Positions 21,070-32,442 are shown, counted from the first letter of the stretch. The stretch is DNA of 64,000 nt from Caballeronia hypogeia (GCF_001544875.2 NZ_FCOA02000006.1:186001-250000), one strand, 5' to 3'. Made by a program: numbers and translations. The notes: a model not told the origin generated them from the sequence alone.

Positions 21070-21096
21070 AAAAGGCCGGGCCGCGCGGGCCCGGCC
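21070..21096 (-). terminator. Intercistronic hairpin after the binding-protein gene
   Basis: GGCCGGGCC-GCGCG-GGCCCGGCC, a perfect nine-base GC stem. On the minus strand it is followed by TTTTCGAG. It sits between gsiB and gsiC inside the operon. Such hairpins act as partial terminators or 3'-end stabilisers so that binding protein is made in excess. Confidence 0.65.
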
Positions 21097-21104
21097 AGCG
21101 TCCA

Positions 21105-22655
21105 TCACTTGATCGCGATCTCGTCGAAGCTGAACGAGCCGTCGGGCATCACGTACGCGCCGGACAGGCGCTTGCTGCGCGCATACACGACCTTTTCCGT
21201 GACGAGGAAGATCCACGGCGCGTCGGCCCAGATGCGTTTTTGCGCATCGGCGTAGAGCTTGGACTTCTCGCCGCGATCGGTCGTGGCGAGCGCCTTCGCG
21301 AGATCGTCATTGACCTGATCGTTGTTGTAGTACGCCGTGTTGAAGAGCTTCGGCGGGAACGAGTTCGTGCCGCCGAGCAGCGGGGAGATGGCCCAGTCCG
21401 CCTCGCCCGTCGACGACGACCAGCCGATATAGAGCATACGCACCGGCGCGGTCTTCGGATCCGGCGCGCTCTCGACGCGCTGCACGCGCTGACCCGCTTC
21501 GAGCGCTTCGACCGATGCCTTCACGCCCACTTGCGCGAGCTGCTGCTGCACGAACTGGATGATCTTCTGCGCGGTCGTGTGGTTATAACCCGACCACAAC
21601 ACGGTCTCGAAGCCGTTCGGATAGCCCGCTTCCTTCAACAACTCGCGCGCCTTCGCCGGATCGTATTTCCAGGGCCCGAGCTTGGTCGCGTAGTCGACGC
21701 CCGGCGGCACCACGCCTTCTGCCGGCACTGCGTAACCCGCGAATGCGACCTTCACCAGCGCGTCCTTGTTGATCGCGTAGTTCAGCGCCTCGCGCACCTT
21801 CGGATTGTCGAAGGGCTTCTGCTGCACGTTCATGCTGATGTAGCGCTGGATGATCGACGGCGCCGCGATCAGATCGACCTTCGGGCTCGACTTGAGCGCG
21901 GCGGCCTGCTCGAACGGAATCGAGAACGCGAAGTCCGCCTCGCCCGTCTGCATCAGCGCGGCGCGCGTGTTGTTATCGACCACGGGCTTCCAGTCGATCA
22001 TGTCGATCTTCGGCAGACCCTTTTGCCAGTAGCCCGCGAATTTCTTCACCTTCAGGTCGTCGGTCTGCTTCCATTCGACGAATTCGAACGGACCCGTGCC
22101 CACAGGATGAAACGCGATGTCCTTGCCGTACTTCTTGAGCGCAGTCGGCGAGATCATCACCGCCGACGGATGCGCCAGCACGTTGATGAACGCCGAGAAC
22201 GGAATCTTCAGTGTGATCTTCACCGTGTACGGATCGACCACTTCGGTCTTCTCGATCTTGTTGAAGAGGTTATAACGCTTGAGCTTGTTGTCCGGATTCG
22301 TCACGCGGTCGAACACGGCCTTCACGGCGTCGGCATTGAAGTCGGTGCCGTCCTGGAACTTCACGTCCTTGCGCAGATGGATCGTGTAGACCTTCGCGTC
22401 GGGGCTCGCCTCGTAGCTCGTCGCGAGCACGTTGCGAATCTTCATGTCCTTGTCGAAGCCGAAGAGCCCTTCGTAGAACGACTTCGCCACCGCCTGCGAG
22501 AGCGTGTCGTTGGCGTCGTACGGATCCATCGTCGTGAAGGTCGAGGCGACGGCCATCACGGCGGTGCTTTGCGCATGCGCTGCAACGGGCGCGAGTGCGG
22601 TGAGCGCGGCGAATGCACTTGCAGCGAGAATCGTGCGCAACTGAGAGGACGGCAT
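21105..22655 (-). CDS. gsiB: Peptide ABC transporter substrate-binding protein (GsiB/DppA-family SBP_bac_5)
   Basis: 516 aa periplasmic protein. A Sec signal peptide ([24 protein letters not shown]) precedes the SBP_bac_5 fold, with [27 protein letters not shown] near the mature N-terminus and [10 protein letters not shown] in the centre. The start at 22655 has AAGGAG nine bases upstream; an in-frame ATG at 22691 is less likely. The organisation with a dual ATPase matches the glutathione importer GsiABCD, but the neighbouring peptidases suggest isoaspartyl, beta- or D-amino-acid peptides as ligands. The ligand cannot be read from sequence. Confidence 0.9.
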   Translation of the reverse strand: MPSSQLRTILAASAFAALTALAPVAAHAQSTAVMAVASTFTTMDPYDANDTLSQAVAKSFYEGLFGFDKDMKIRNVLATSYEASPDAKVYTIHLRKDVKFQDGTDFNADAVKAVFDRVTNPDNKLKRYNLFNKIEKTEVVDPYTVKITLKIPFSAFINVLAHPSAVMISPTALKKYGKDIAFHPVGTGPFEFVEWKQTDDLKVKKFAGYWQKGLPKIDMIDWKPVVDNNTRAALMQTGEADFAFSIPFEQAAALKSSPKVDLIAAPSIIQRYISMNVQQKPFDNPKVREALNYAINKDALVKVAFAGYAVPAEGVVPPGVDYATKLGPWKYDPAKARELLKEAGYPNGFETVLWSGYNHTTAQKIIQFVQQQLAQVGVKASVEALEAGQRVQRVESAPDPKTAPVRMLYIGWSSSTGEADWAISPLLGGTNSFPPKLFNTAYYNNDQVNDDLAKALATTDRGEKSKLYADAQKRIWADAPWIFLVTEKVVYARSKRLSGAYVMPDGSFSFDEIAIK

Positions 22656-22691
22656 CGTTGGACTCCTTGGCTTGACGTTATGGTTTATCAA

Positions 22692-24595
<1,904 letters not shown>

Positions 24596-24599
<4 letters not shown>

Positions 24600-25579
24600 C
24601 GGTAGATCGCGGTGACGGGCGCTTCGCCCACGCGCGCATAGCCGCGATACATGCCTTCCGTGTTGAACGGAAGCACGACGTTGCCCTTCGCATCGACGGC
24701 GACGAGACCGCCGCGTCCCTCGATGCGCGGCAGCTTGTTCATGACGACATCGTTCGATGCCTGTTCCAGCGACACGCCGCAATACTCCATTTGCGCCGAT
24801 ACGTCATAAGCCGCCAGCATGCGGATGAACATCTCGCCGGTGCCGGTGGTCGAGACGGCGCAGGTGGCGTCGTTCGCATAGCAGCCCGCGCCGATCAGCG
24901 GGGCATCGCCGACACGGCCCGCCTGCTTGTTGGTGATGCCGCCCGTCGACGTGGCCGCGGCGAGATGGCCGTGTGCATCGAGCGCGACCGCGCCGACCGT
25001 GCCGAACTTCTTGATCGGATCGATCGGATCGTCTTCCGACGGTGCATTCGATGACGCGAACGCGAAAGTCGCCGCATCGTGATCGAGCATGGTGCGCGAG
25101 GTGCCGCGCGCCTTGAGCCATTGCTCGTAGCGCGCTTCGGTGTAGTAGTAGGACGGCTCGACGAATTCGAGCCCCTGCTCTCGCGCGAACGCTTCCGCGC
25201 CCGCCGCCGTGAACATCACGTGATCGCTCACGTCGAGCACGCGGCGCGCGGCGAGCACCGGGTTCTTCACGCGCGTGACGCAACTGATCGCGCCGGCGTC
25301 GAGCGTGGCGCCGTCCATTACCGAGGCGTCGAGTTCGTGCGTGCCCGCCGCCGTGAACACCGCGCCGTGGCCCGCGTTGAAGAGCGGGCAGTCTTCGAGC
25401 AGACGCACAGCTTCGGTCACGGCGTCGAGCGCGCTGCCGCCTTCGGCGAGCACGCGCTCACCGGCGCTCAGTATCTCCGCGAGCGCCGCGTGATAGCGGG
25501 CTTCGACGTCGGTGTTCATCGCGTGGCGCACGATCGTGCCCGCGCCGCCGTGAATGGCGATGACTGGTTTGACGTTCAT
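24596..25579 (-). CDS. iaaA: Isoaspartyl peptidase / plant-type L-asparaginase
   Basis: 327 aa Ntn-hydrolase proenzyme. It self-cleaves before Thr194 ([12 protein letters not shown]), which becomes the nucleophile. It hydrolyses beta-aspartyl dipeptides and, weakly, asparagine. Other marks: IHGGAGTI at the N-terminus, [27 protein letters not shown] and the C-terminal [12 protein letters not shown]. It overlaps the upstream regulator by four bases and the downstream ATPase by four. In an uptake operon the likely substrates are isoaspartyl dipeptides from protein damage, cell wall or cyanophycin breakdown; this is inference. Confidence 0.92.
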
Positions 25580-26550
25580 GATTCACGCGGCTCCGTGTGG
25601 ATGGATCGTTTTGCGGACGTGCGGCGTCTGTGCTGTACCGCCTGCGTCTCGCGAGGAATGGATGGCGCGACGAGCCACGGCAGGACGAATTCGGTGAGTC
25701 CCGAGGCCGCTTCGACCGAACGCTTCGCCCGATGCGCGACCGCGTCGCACAGTGCTTCGATGACGGCGAGCACCGCCGTGTCGCAATTCGCGGCGAGCCT
25801 TCGTTCGGCGCGTATTTCGAGCACCAGGTCCGCCACTTGCGCAAGCGGCGACGCAGCGCTGTCGGTGAGCGCGACGACGCGCAGGCCATGATCGCGCGCG
25901 AGACGCGCGAGCGTGATGGTGTCGTCGACATAACGCGGGAACGCGATCGCGATCAGCACATCGCCGCGCGACGCCGTGAACAGCCGGCGCGCCGCGTGCG
26001 ATGGGCCGCCCGTCAAGGCGAGCGACTGCACGTTCGCGCAATACGGCGTCAGGCCGTGCTCCATCAGGCCCGCAAGAAACGCGCTCGCGCCGTAGCCGAT
26101 CACGAACACGCGCGGCGCGGCCAGAATCATGTCGACGACCGCGCAGGCGTTCGCGCCATCGACGGATGTTTGTGTGAGACGCAGATTCGCGGCCGCCTGC
26201 GCAAGCGACGCACCGAAGACTTCCGCGCCGCTCGTGGGCGTTTCGAGCGCGGAACGCAGCCGCTCGACCGGCGCGATGGTCGCCTCGAAACCGCGCACGA
26301 GCGCTTCGCGAAACGCCGGATAGCCGGAGAAGCCAAGCGCGCGCGCAAACCGGTTCGCGGTGGCCACAGAAGCGCCCACCGCACCGGCCAGCTCGTCGAT
26401 GCGCATGGTCGCCGAGCGGAACAGGTTGGCCAGCACGAACGCCCCCATGCGCCGATGAATCGGCGTAAGCGTGGGCATGGCCGCCGCGATGCGCGCCGAG
26501 ATCAGATCATCGGTGCTCGCCGGCGCACGAACCGAAAGGGAACGGGACAT
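25576..26550 (-). CDS. MurR/RpiR family transcriptional regulator
   Basis: 324 aa. The N-terminal HTH_6 domain (residues about 15-90: ANLFRSATMRIDELAGAVGASVATANRFARALGFSGY written in parts here) is followed by a SIS domain with GYGASAFLAGL and IAIAFPRYVDDTI that normally binds a phosphosugar or amino-sugar derivative. It heads the peptide operon and overlaps iaaA by four bases, so it is autoregulated. The frame is open far upstream, but the start at 26550 is right because the HTH domain begins there. A basic, low-complexity tail follows residue 300. Confidence 0.88.
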   Translation of the reverse strand: MSRSLSVRAPASTDDLISARIAAAMPTLTPIHRRMGAFVLANLFRSATMRIDELAGAVGASVATANRFARALGFSGYPAFREALVRGFEATIAPVERLRSALETPTSGAEVFGASLAQAAANLRLTQTSVDGANACAVVDMILAAPRVFVIGYGASAFLAGLMEHGLTPYCANVQSLALTGGPSHAARRLFTASRGDVLIAIAFPRYVDDTITLARLARDHGLRVVALTDSAASPLAQVADLVLEIRAERRLAANCDTAVLAVIEALCDAVAHRAKRSVEAASGLTEFVLPWLVAPSIPRETQAVQHRRRTSAKRSIHTEPRES

Positions 26551-26589
26551 GAAATGCGCTGCGCCCTCGATGCGATCAAACTCGATGAA

Positions 26590-26617
26590 AGTATATTTAC
26601 TCGAAAAGCGCGCCAAA
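26590..26617 (-). promoter_or_regulatory. Candidate promoter of the rpiR-peptidase operon
   Basis: On the minus strand, TTTGGC (26612-26617) and TATACT (26590-26595) are 16 bases apart in an AT-rich patch, about 40 bases upstream of the regulator start. Confidence 0.4.
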
Positions 26618-26745
26618 AAAAATTCATTTTCACCGACTTCGGGTTTTCGATGACACCCGCGCGCCGGGCGCGTCCCGTGCAGCGGGCGCGGACGATCATG
26701 CACAATACGGCACGCACGCGCCTTGACCGACACAACCAGAAACGT

Positions 26746-28011
26746 ATGAATTTCGACTTCCTTCCCGATCCGCTGCCGCAGCAACTCGCCGCACATCCGT
26801 GGGCGCAACTGGTCGCGGGGTTCATTGCGCTCGCGCTGATCGCGCTGTTCCTGCAATGGGTCGTGGCGCGCATCGTGCTGGGTTTCGCGCACCGGCTGCT
26901 GGTGCTCGCCGGGCATGTGAAATGGGACCGCGCGTTCATCAAGCATCGCGCTTATCACCGCCTGTGGTACGCGGTGCCGTTCGCGACCGTCGCTCTCGGC
27001 ATCGACGATGTGCCGCGCGTCGGTCATTGGGCCACGATCATCGGGCGCGTCGCGCACGCCGGCGCGTGGATTTGCGTGTTTTTCGCGGCCGGCAGCGCGC
27101 TGTCGGCGTGGCAGGACGTCTACGCGGAAAGCAAGGAAGCGCAGACGCGCTCGATCAAGGGCTATATCCAGATCGGCAAGCTCGCGCTCGCGCTCGTGTG
27201 CGGCGTGCTCGTGCTGTCGATTCTCATCGACCGTTCGCCGCTCTGGATGCTCTCCGGTCTCGGCGCGCTGTCCGCCGTGCTGCTGCTCGTGTTCAAGGAC
27301 ACGCTGCTGTCGCTCGTTGCCAGCACGCAGCTGACGTCGAACGACATGCTACGCATCGGCGACTGGATCGAAATGCCGCAAGCCGCCGCCGACGGCTTCG
27401 TGAAGGACATCGCGCTGCACACGGTCAAGGTGCAGAACTGGGACAACACCGTGACCACGGTGCCCACGTACAAGCTCTTTTCGGAGAGCTATCGCAATTA
27501 CCGGCACATGTTCGAATCGGGCGGGCGGCGCATCAAGCGCACGTTGCGCATCGACGCGCAATGCGTGCGCTTTCTCACCGGGGAAGAAACCGCGCGCCTG
27601 AAGCGCGTTCGCTTCCTGCACGATTATCTGGAACAGAAGCAGACGGAAGTCGAGCAGGCGAACCGCAATCTCGGCGAACTGGCGAATGAACCGGCGAATC
27701 GCCGTCGGCTGACCAATATCGGCACGTTTCGCGCATATGGTCTGGCCTATTTGCAGCGTCATCCGGAAATCCGTCAGGACATGGCGATGATGGTGCGCAT
27801 GCTGGAACCCGAATCGCAGGGCATTCCGATCGAAGTCTATTGTTTCACCGCGACGACCGCGTGGACGCAATACGAGCGCATTCAGGGCGACGTATTCGAT
27901 CATCTGCTTTCCATACTTCCCGAGATGGGACTGCGGCTTTATCAGGCGCCGTCGGGCAGCGATTTCTCCGGCGTCGCAGGCCGTCTGCGCGGCGAAATGC
28001 CGATGCTTTGA
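26746..28011 (+). CDS. Mechanosensitive ion channel, YbdG-like MscS family
   Basis: 421 aa inner-membrane protein. Four to five N-terminal helices (VAGFIALALIALFLQWVV, YAVPFATVALGI, AGAWICVFFAAGSAL, LALALVCGVLVLSIL) precede the MscS pore helix and beta domain (LVFKDTLLSLVAS, LRIGDWIEMP, WDNTVTTVPTYKLF). The YbdG branch is recognisable from the long C-terminal region with RFLHDYLEQKQTEVEQAN and GTFRAYGLAYLQRHP. It gives protection in mild hypo-osmotic shock. The ATG at 26746 begins MNFDFLPDPLPQQ; longer upstream frames overlap the divergent regulator and are rejected. Confidence 0.9.
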   Translation: MNFDFLPDPLPQQLAAHPWAQLVAGFIALALIALFLQWVVARIVLGFAHRLLVLAGHVKWDRAFIKHRAYHRLWYAVPFATVALGIDDVPRVGHWATIIGRVAHAGAWICVFFAAGSALSAWQDVYAESKEAQTRSIKGYIQIGKLALALVCGVLVLSILIDRSPLWMLSGLGALSAVLLLVFKDTLLSLVASTQLTSNDMLRIGDWIEMPQAAADGFVKDIALHTVKVQNWDNTVTTVPTYKLFSESYRNYRHMFESGGRRIKRTLRIDAQCVRFLTGEETARLKRVRFLHDYLEQKQTEVEQANRNLGELANEPANRRRLTNIGTFRAYGLAYLQRHPEIRQDMAMMVRMLEPESQGIPIEVYCFTATTAWTQYERIQGDVFDHLLSILPEMGLRLYQAPSGSDFSGVAGRLRGEMPML

Positions 28012-28188
28012 TTCTCGCGCCGAAGAAAATCAGGCAAGAATCCTCCATTTTTGTGTATTCACGTTGACGTCTCCCGTCCGTACGATCTAACCATCGCCGA
28101 TGCGCCGATTTTTCGCGGTTTCCGAATCGCGATGGAGTCGCTTTTTCGCGCGCATCGCCACTCAATCGTCATCAAAGGAAAACTCAAC

Positions 28189-29181
28189 GTGATCGATCGC
28201 GTCCATGCCATGCGTGTCTTTACGCGTGTCGTCGATACGAACAGCTTCACGCGTGCGGCCGAGTCACTCGGCATGCCGCGCGCGAGTGTTTCGACGACCG
28301 TGCAACAACTCGAAGCGCTGGTCGGCGTGCAATTGCTCGCACGCACGACACGACGCCTGAATCTCACCGTCGACGGCGCCGCGTATTACGAGCGCTGCGC
28401 GCAGATCCTCGCCGATATCGACGAACTCGAATCCGGTTTCGGCGCGGGCGAGGAGCGCCTGCGGGGGCGGCTGCGCGTCGAAATGCCGGATACGGTCGCG
28501 ACGTCCATTGTCGTGCCCGCGCTGCCGGAATTTCACGCCCGCTATCCGCAGATCGAATTGTCGATCGGGATCGGCAATCGCAATGTGGATCTCGTCGGCG
28601 AAGGTGTCGATTGCAGCGTGCAGCTCGGCGAATTGCCCGATTCCGGGCTGATCGCCCGGCGCCTCGGGCTGCTCGAACAGGTAACGTGCGCGAGTCCCGC
28701 GTATCTGGAACGGCACGGCATGCCGCAGACACTCGACGAGCTCGCGCAGCATGTGGCGGTGAATTGTCTGTCGGAGAAAAGCGGACGCCCGGCCGATTTC
28801 GATTTCGACGTCGAAGGCGAACCCGTCACGATGAAGATGCGCGGCTTCGTGCAGGTCGCCGACGAGCACGCTTACCTAGCATGCGGCGTGCAGGGCCTCG
28901 GGCTGATCCAGCCGCTGCGGATCGCGGCGCAACCTTACCTGCGCTCGGGGCAACTGCTCGAAGTGCTGCCGCAGTGGAAGGCGCCGCCGCTCAAGGTGTC
29001 GGTGGCGTTTCTGAAGAGCCGGCAGGCGACGCCGCGCGTGTCCGTGTTCGTCGACTGGCTCGCGGCGCTGTTCGAGCGCTCGCAGCAGATCGACGACACG
29101 CTCACGAGCCTTTATCGCGCGGCGCGGCGTCGCGGTCCCGAGAGCCGCGACCGTCCGAAGGAAGAAACCGCCGACGTCTGA
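28189..29181 (+). CDS. LysR family transcriptional regulator
   Basis: 330 aa from a GTG start with AAGGA ten bases upstream. The N-terminal winged helix reads MRVFTRVVDTNSFTRAAESLGMPRASVSTTVQQLE, typical of the CrgA/DsdC-like LysR group. The effector domain follows at about residue 90. The C-terminus is Arg-rich. Its target is unknown: the next gene (YciI) is convergent and the upstream channel gene is on the same strand. Continuation of the frame upstream to 28051 is not supported. Confidence 0.88.
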   Translation: MIDRVHAMRVFTRVVDTNSFTRAAESLGMPRASVSTTVQQLEALVGVQLLARTTRRLNLTVDGAAYYERCAQILADIDELESGFGAGEERLRGRLRVEMPDTVATSIVVPALPEFHARYPQIELSIGIGNRNVDLVGEGVDCSVQLGELPDSGLIARRLGLLEQVTCASPAYLERHGMPQTLDELAQHVAVNCLSEKSGRPADFDFDVEGEPVTMKMRGFVQVADEHAYLACGVQGLGLIQPLRIAAQPYLRSGQLLEVLPQWKAPPLKVSVAFLKSRQATPRVSVFVDWLAALFERSQQIDDTLTSLYRAARRRGPESRDRPKEETADV

Positions 29182-29201
29182 GCACGCGCGTGCTTGAGGG
29201 T

Positions 29202-29498
29202 CTAGCGCACGGGCGTCGCCGCGCTCGCGCCGACGACGGTGTTCCATTTGCGCACTTGCCAGCGCTCGACCAGCCCGTTCGTCACGTAAGGATCATTTTT
29301 CGCGAAGTTTTCCGCGACGGCGGGCGAATCGCTGTGAAACAGCAGCATCGCGCGGTCGGCGGGGTTGTCGAGCGCGCCGGCGAGCACGATCTCGCCTCGC
29401 TCGACCGCCGCCCACGCGAGGGCCAGATGCGCGTCGCGAAACTCCGCGCGACGCTCCAGATAATCGGAACAAAGATCGTAGATCAACAGATAGTGCAT
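29202..29498 (-). CDS. YciI family protein
   Basis: 98 aa, one YciI / dimeric alpha-beta barrel domain. It shows the family signature: MHYLLIYDLCSDYLERR, HLALAWAAVERGEIVLAGAL, then a conserved DPYVTNGLVERWQVRKW near the C-terminus. Relatives include a chlorohydroxyquinol dechlorinase; most members have no known function. The conserved His-Asp pair is only partly retained here (Asp-Pro of the second half is present). GGGAG lies before the ATG. It converges with the LysR gene, 20 bases apart. Confidence 0.85.
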   Translation of the reverse strand: MHYLLIYDLCSDYLERRAEFRDAHLALAWAAVERGEIVLAGALDNPADRAMLLFHSDSPAVAENFAKNDPYVTNGLVERWQVRKWNTVVGASAATPVR

Positions 29499-29647
29499 CG
29501 CCGTCTCCCTGGTGAATGAATGCCAGACTTCATGAAACGATTCCGTCCTATTTTCGAGACCGAAACTAAGAGTTCAATCGGAAGGATCTGATCGCTTAAC
29601 GATAGCGTATCGAAGATCATGTGCGGGTACTCGTTAAGGACTCTGCC

Positions 29648-29884
29648 ATGAATCGCGATCAGCCTCCCTGCAACACGTGCTCGAAGCACGATTGCCGTAC
29701 CTGCGCGTGGACGTCGCCGCTCGACGCATCGTATCGCACGCTCATTCGTTCCCATTCCATGATGTCGCTCATCGCGGTCACCGTGAACAATCAGGACGCC
29801 GCCCCCGCGGAGCCGTCCTGGCTCGGCATCGCATGCAAGCGCATTCTCAAATTCTTCTCGCAACTGACTCCGCGCGCACGCTGA
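29648..29884 (+). CDS. Small protein with a CxxC-x4-CxxC motif, 78 aa
   Basis: The ATG at 29648 has AAGGA eight bases upstream, which argues for a real gene. Residues 8-19 carry Cys8-x2-Cys11-x4-Cys16-x2-Cys19 (CNTCSKHDCRTC), a compact zinc or iron-sulfur binding arrangement, followed by WTSPLD. The remainder is unremarkable, with a third region around Cys63 and an Arg-rich end. I do not recognise the family. It stands alone between YciI and the OmpA-domain gene; the region around it has lower GC than average. Confidence 0.55.
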   Translation: MNRDQPPCNTCSKHDCRTCAWTSPLDASYRTLIRSHSMMSLIAVTVNNQDAAPAEPSWLGIACKRILKFFSQLTPRAR

Positions 29885-30023
29885 AGAAGCATCGCAAGTC
29901 GCATTCACGCCTCTTATTCGTAAAGAAGTTTGCACGATTCTTTTTAGGATAACTGCGCATATAGAATGCGCCGCACGCTTGGCACTTGCTTCGGGCGTTC
30001 ATGTAAGAAAGGAAAGTCAGTCG

Positions 30024-31859
30024 ATGAGCATCAATCTGGTCCAGGCGGTCAATGCCGCGATTTCGGACAGCATCGCGGAGCAACTGTCGCAACAGTTCGG
30101 CATCCCCGCGTCGATCGTCCGGCAACTGGCGGGACGCATCACGCCCGGGCTGGTCGCGTCGCTGATGGACCGGGCGACGCTCGCCCCGGGTGCGCAATCG
30201 GCGTTCTCCGTGATCATGCAGCAAGAGAACAACGCGCACATCGTCGAGCAGTTGCCGAAGCTGATCTCCACCACCGGCGGTCTCAAGCAACTCGAAGCCA
30301 CCGGCCATTTGCTCGCCGCGCTCGCCACCGGCCAGCGCATCGATGCCCTCACCGACGCCGTCTCCGCCGAAACCGGCGTACCCACGCAGGCCACGTCGGC
30401 GCTTGCCGGCATCATCTCCGCCGTCCTGCTCGGCGTGACCAAGCGGCACTTCCTGCTTGCGCAATGGAACCTCGCTCACCTGCCGAAACTCCTGCGTGAA
30501 CAGGTCACCGAGATCAATGCGACGATGTCGAACGCGGTCGCCGGGGGCATTGGCGTCGGCAATACCGAAGGATTCACGAGCGGCATCGTGGCTCGACTCG
30601 ACGCCGTCGCATCGAGCCTCGAGCGACACGTGGACGGCGATGCAGTCATGGCAGTGGCGGACGCACCCGAGCCCGTCGTGAAAGCCGCCGCGCAACCGGC
30701 CCAGCCCGTCGCGAAACCCGAGCCGCCACCTGCCGCACGCGCGACCATGCGCGCGCCCGCGCCGAAACCGCACGCGGCGAGACGTTCGAACAAGTGGATC
30801 TGGCTGCTCTTCGCCGTGCTGGCGATCATTCTCGGACTGGTCTACTACCGAGGCTTCACAAGCGCCGGAACGGTCGACCTCAGCGCCGCGCCGCCCGCGC
30901 AACCGGTCGAGAGCATCGCCCCGCCTGCTTCCGAAGCGGCGCTGCCAGACGCGCAAGCGGACACGCAAGCGGTGGCCGCGTCCGACGTGGCTGCATCGGA
31001 TGCGACGGCGGCATCGGCGCAGGTGGCATCCGGGGCAGACAGCGCACCTGCCGTCGCGCCAGAATCCTGGGCAGACGCCCGGTTGCTGTTCAACGTGAAC
31101 GAGGCCGGCACGCCGTCGATCGAAGCCACCGTCGGCACCGAGGCGGAGAAGAAGCAACTGCTCGACGCGCTCTCCGGTCGTTTCGGCAAGGCGTATGCCG
31201 CGAACGTCGCGGTTGTTCCTGAAACGCGTCCAGCCACGTGGCTTTCCCGCGTGAACGACTTCTTCGCGCTCATGGCCGTGCCTGGCGCGGAAGCGAAGGT
31301 CCGGGGCTCGAAAGTGGAACTGAGCGGAACTGCGGCCGAAACCAGACTCGGCTGGGCGAATCGTTTGCAAAACGCGCTCGGCGGCATGTTCCAGATCACC
31401 ACGTTCAATCTCGATGGCGCCGTCGCGAGCGCCGCGCAGTCGTTTCGCACCGGGATGAAGAAACTGCTCGCCACGAATGCGCCCTGCTCCGGCGACGAAC
31501 TCACTCGCGTGCTCGACCTGCAAGTGGTCAACTTCGCGCGCTCCAGCGTGCAGGTACCGGAAAGCGCCCGTGCGACGCTCGGCGAGACGGCGCAGTTGCT
31601 CAAAACCTGCGCGGCTAAGGGTTCGGCGGTGAAGCTGGAGATTGCAGGCTATTCGGACGCGCAGGGCGCGAAGGCGGCAAACCTGGAAGTGTCGAAGGAG
31701 CGCGCACAGGCGGTGCGTGGGTTCCTGGTGCGCAGCGGCGTGCCAGCACAGTCGCTCACGGCGGCGGGCTACGGTGACGCAAAGCCCGTTGCCGACAACG
31801 AAACCGAGAGCGGACGTTTCGCCAATCGCCGTATCGAGTTCGTGGTCAAGAAAGGCTGA
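30024..31859 (+). CDS. DUF937-like / OmpA C-terminal domain inner-membrane protein
   Basis: 611 aa. The N-terminal 160 residues form a helical DUF937/YidB-like domain (repeated helices such as GIPASIVRQLAGRITPG and GVPTQATSALAGIISAV). A Pro/Ala linker leads to one transmembrane helix (WIWLLFAVLAIILGLVYY, about 258-275), then an Ala/Asp/Ser-rich stretch, two BON-like alpha-beta modules (about 355-495) and a C-terminal OmpA peptidoglycan-binding domain (EIAGYSDAQGAKAANLEVSKERA in outline). The order implies a cytoplasmic N-terminus and a periplasmic OmpA domain that holds the cell wall. AGGAAAG precedes the ATG. A terminator follows. Confidence 0.88.
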   Translation: MSINLVQAVNAAISDSIAEQLSQQFGIPASIVRQLAGRITPGLVASLMDRATLAPGAQSAFSVIMQQENNAHIVEQLPKLISTTGGLKQLEATGHLLAALATGQRIDALTDAVSAETGVPTQATSALAGIISAVLLGVTKRHFLLAQWNLAHLPKLLREQVTEINATMSNAVAGGIGVGNTEGFTSGIVARLDAVASSLERHVDGDAVMAVADAPEPVVKAAAQPAQPVAKPEPPPAARATMRAPAPKPHAARRSNKWIWLLFAVLAIILGLVYYRGFTSAGTVDLSAAPPAQPVESIAPPASEAALPDAQADTQAVAASDVAASDATAASAQVASGADSAPAVAPESWADARLLFNVNEAGTPSIEATVGTEAEKKQLLDALSGRFGKAYAANVAVVPETRPATWLSRVNDFFALMAVPGAEAKVRGSKVELSGTAAETRLGWANRLQNALGGMFQITTFNLDGAVASAAQSFRTGMKKLLATNAPCSGDELTRVLDLQVVNFARSSVQVPESARATLGETAQLLKTCAAKGSAVKLEIAGYSDAQGAKAANLEVSKERAQAVRGFLVRSGVPAQSLTAAGYGDAKPVADNETESGRFANRRIEFVVKKG

Positions 31860-31887
31860 AAACCGAACCGACGCTCACTGTCATTTC

Positions 31888-31920
31888 AAACGCCGTCGCG
31901 CCGTAATGCGACGGCGTTTT
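31888..31920 (+). terminator. Intrinsic terminator of the OmpA-domain gene
   Basis: AAACGCCGTCGC / GCGACGGCGTTTT, a 12-base stem with an eight-base loop and a T run. It starts 28 bases after the stop codon. Confidence 0.85.
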
Positions 31921-31953
31921 GCTTTGCGCGCCCATCCATTGCGGCCGGGCGCT

Positions 31954-32442
31954 TCAGTTCGGCTTGGCGAAATCGTTCTCTGCCCAACGCTCGGCGCTTG
32001 CCTTGTTGAGCTTGAACGCAGGCGAGACGCGCACATGGGCCAGTTGCGTTCCGAGGGCGTCGAAGGCCTTGAGGTTGGCGTAGGGATCGTCTTCATCAGG
32101 AACGATCTCCAGCGCGACGGTGATGTCCTCGCCGTTCACCTCAATGGCGACGTTCTTGTGCAGCATCGCGTGGCGTTGCTGCTCATGCCGGCGCAAAACC
32201 TCCGACGCCGTCTTGACCAGCGTGCGAAACGCGTTCGCATCGAGCGGTTTGGGATTTTTCTTGTCGCGGCCCATCGTCCACGGGCCGACGAGCGCGGGCT
32301 CGGCCTCGCCCGCCTGAATCATTTCGACGGCCCAGCCGTCGTCGTCCTCGTTCTTGATAACACGTGCGGTCCAGCCGTCGTCGCGCCAGAGGCGGTCTTC
32401 GTGGATGGCTTCGTCAGTTTGGGGCAATTCGGAATCGGTCAT
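31954..32442 (-). CDS. Conserved hypothetical acidic protein, 162 aa
   Basis: Soluble, strongly acidic protein. It has an N-terminal block (LWRDDGWTARVIKNEDDDGWAVEMIQ) that looks like a small beta sheet with invariant Trp-Ala-Val-Glu, then a helical section (ANAFRTLVKTASEVLRRHEQQ) and another strand pair (KNVAIEVNGEDITVALEIVPDEDDP). It has no signal peptide or membrane segment. I do not recognise a named family, though it has the look of a Burkholderiaceae-conserved protein. It is convergent with the OmpA-domain gene and has its own promoter. Confidence 0.7.
   Translation of the reverse strand: MTDSELPQTDEAIHEDRLWRDDGWTARVIKNEDDDGWAVEMIQAGEAEPALVGPWTMGRDKKNPKPLDANAFRTLVKTASEVLRRHEQQRHAMLHKNVAIEVNGEDITVALEIVPDEDDPYANLKAFDALGTQLAHVRVSPAFKLNKASAERWAENDFAKPN

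Noticed and set aside
24600..24782. N-terminal extension of the GsiA frame
   Set aside because: It would overlap iaaA by far more than four bases; MMNAAATT at 24599 fits the overlap pattern and family start.
26551..27057. N-terminal extension of the RpiR regulator
   Set aside because: It would run into the mechanosensitive channel gene and lacks any signal; the HTH domain begins after 26550.
29181..29194. AGCACGCGCGTGCT, a perfect 14-base palindrome after the LysR gene
   Set aside because: It is too compact to fold as a terminator and has no T run; alternating GC sequence of this kind arises by chance in this genome.
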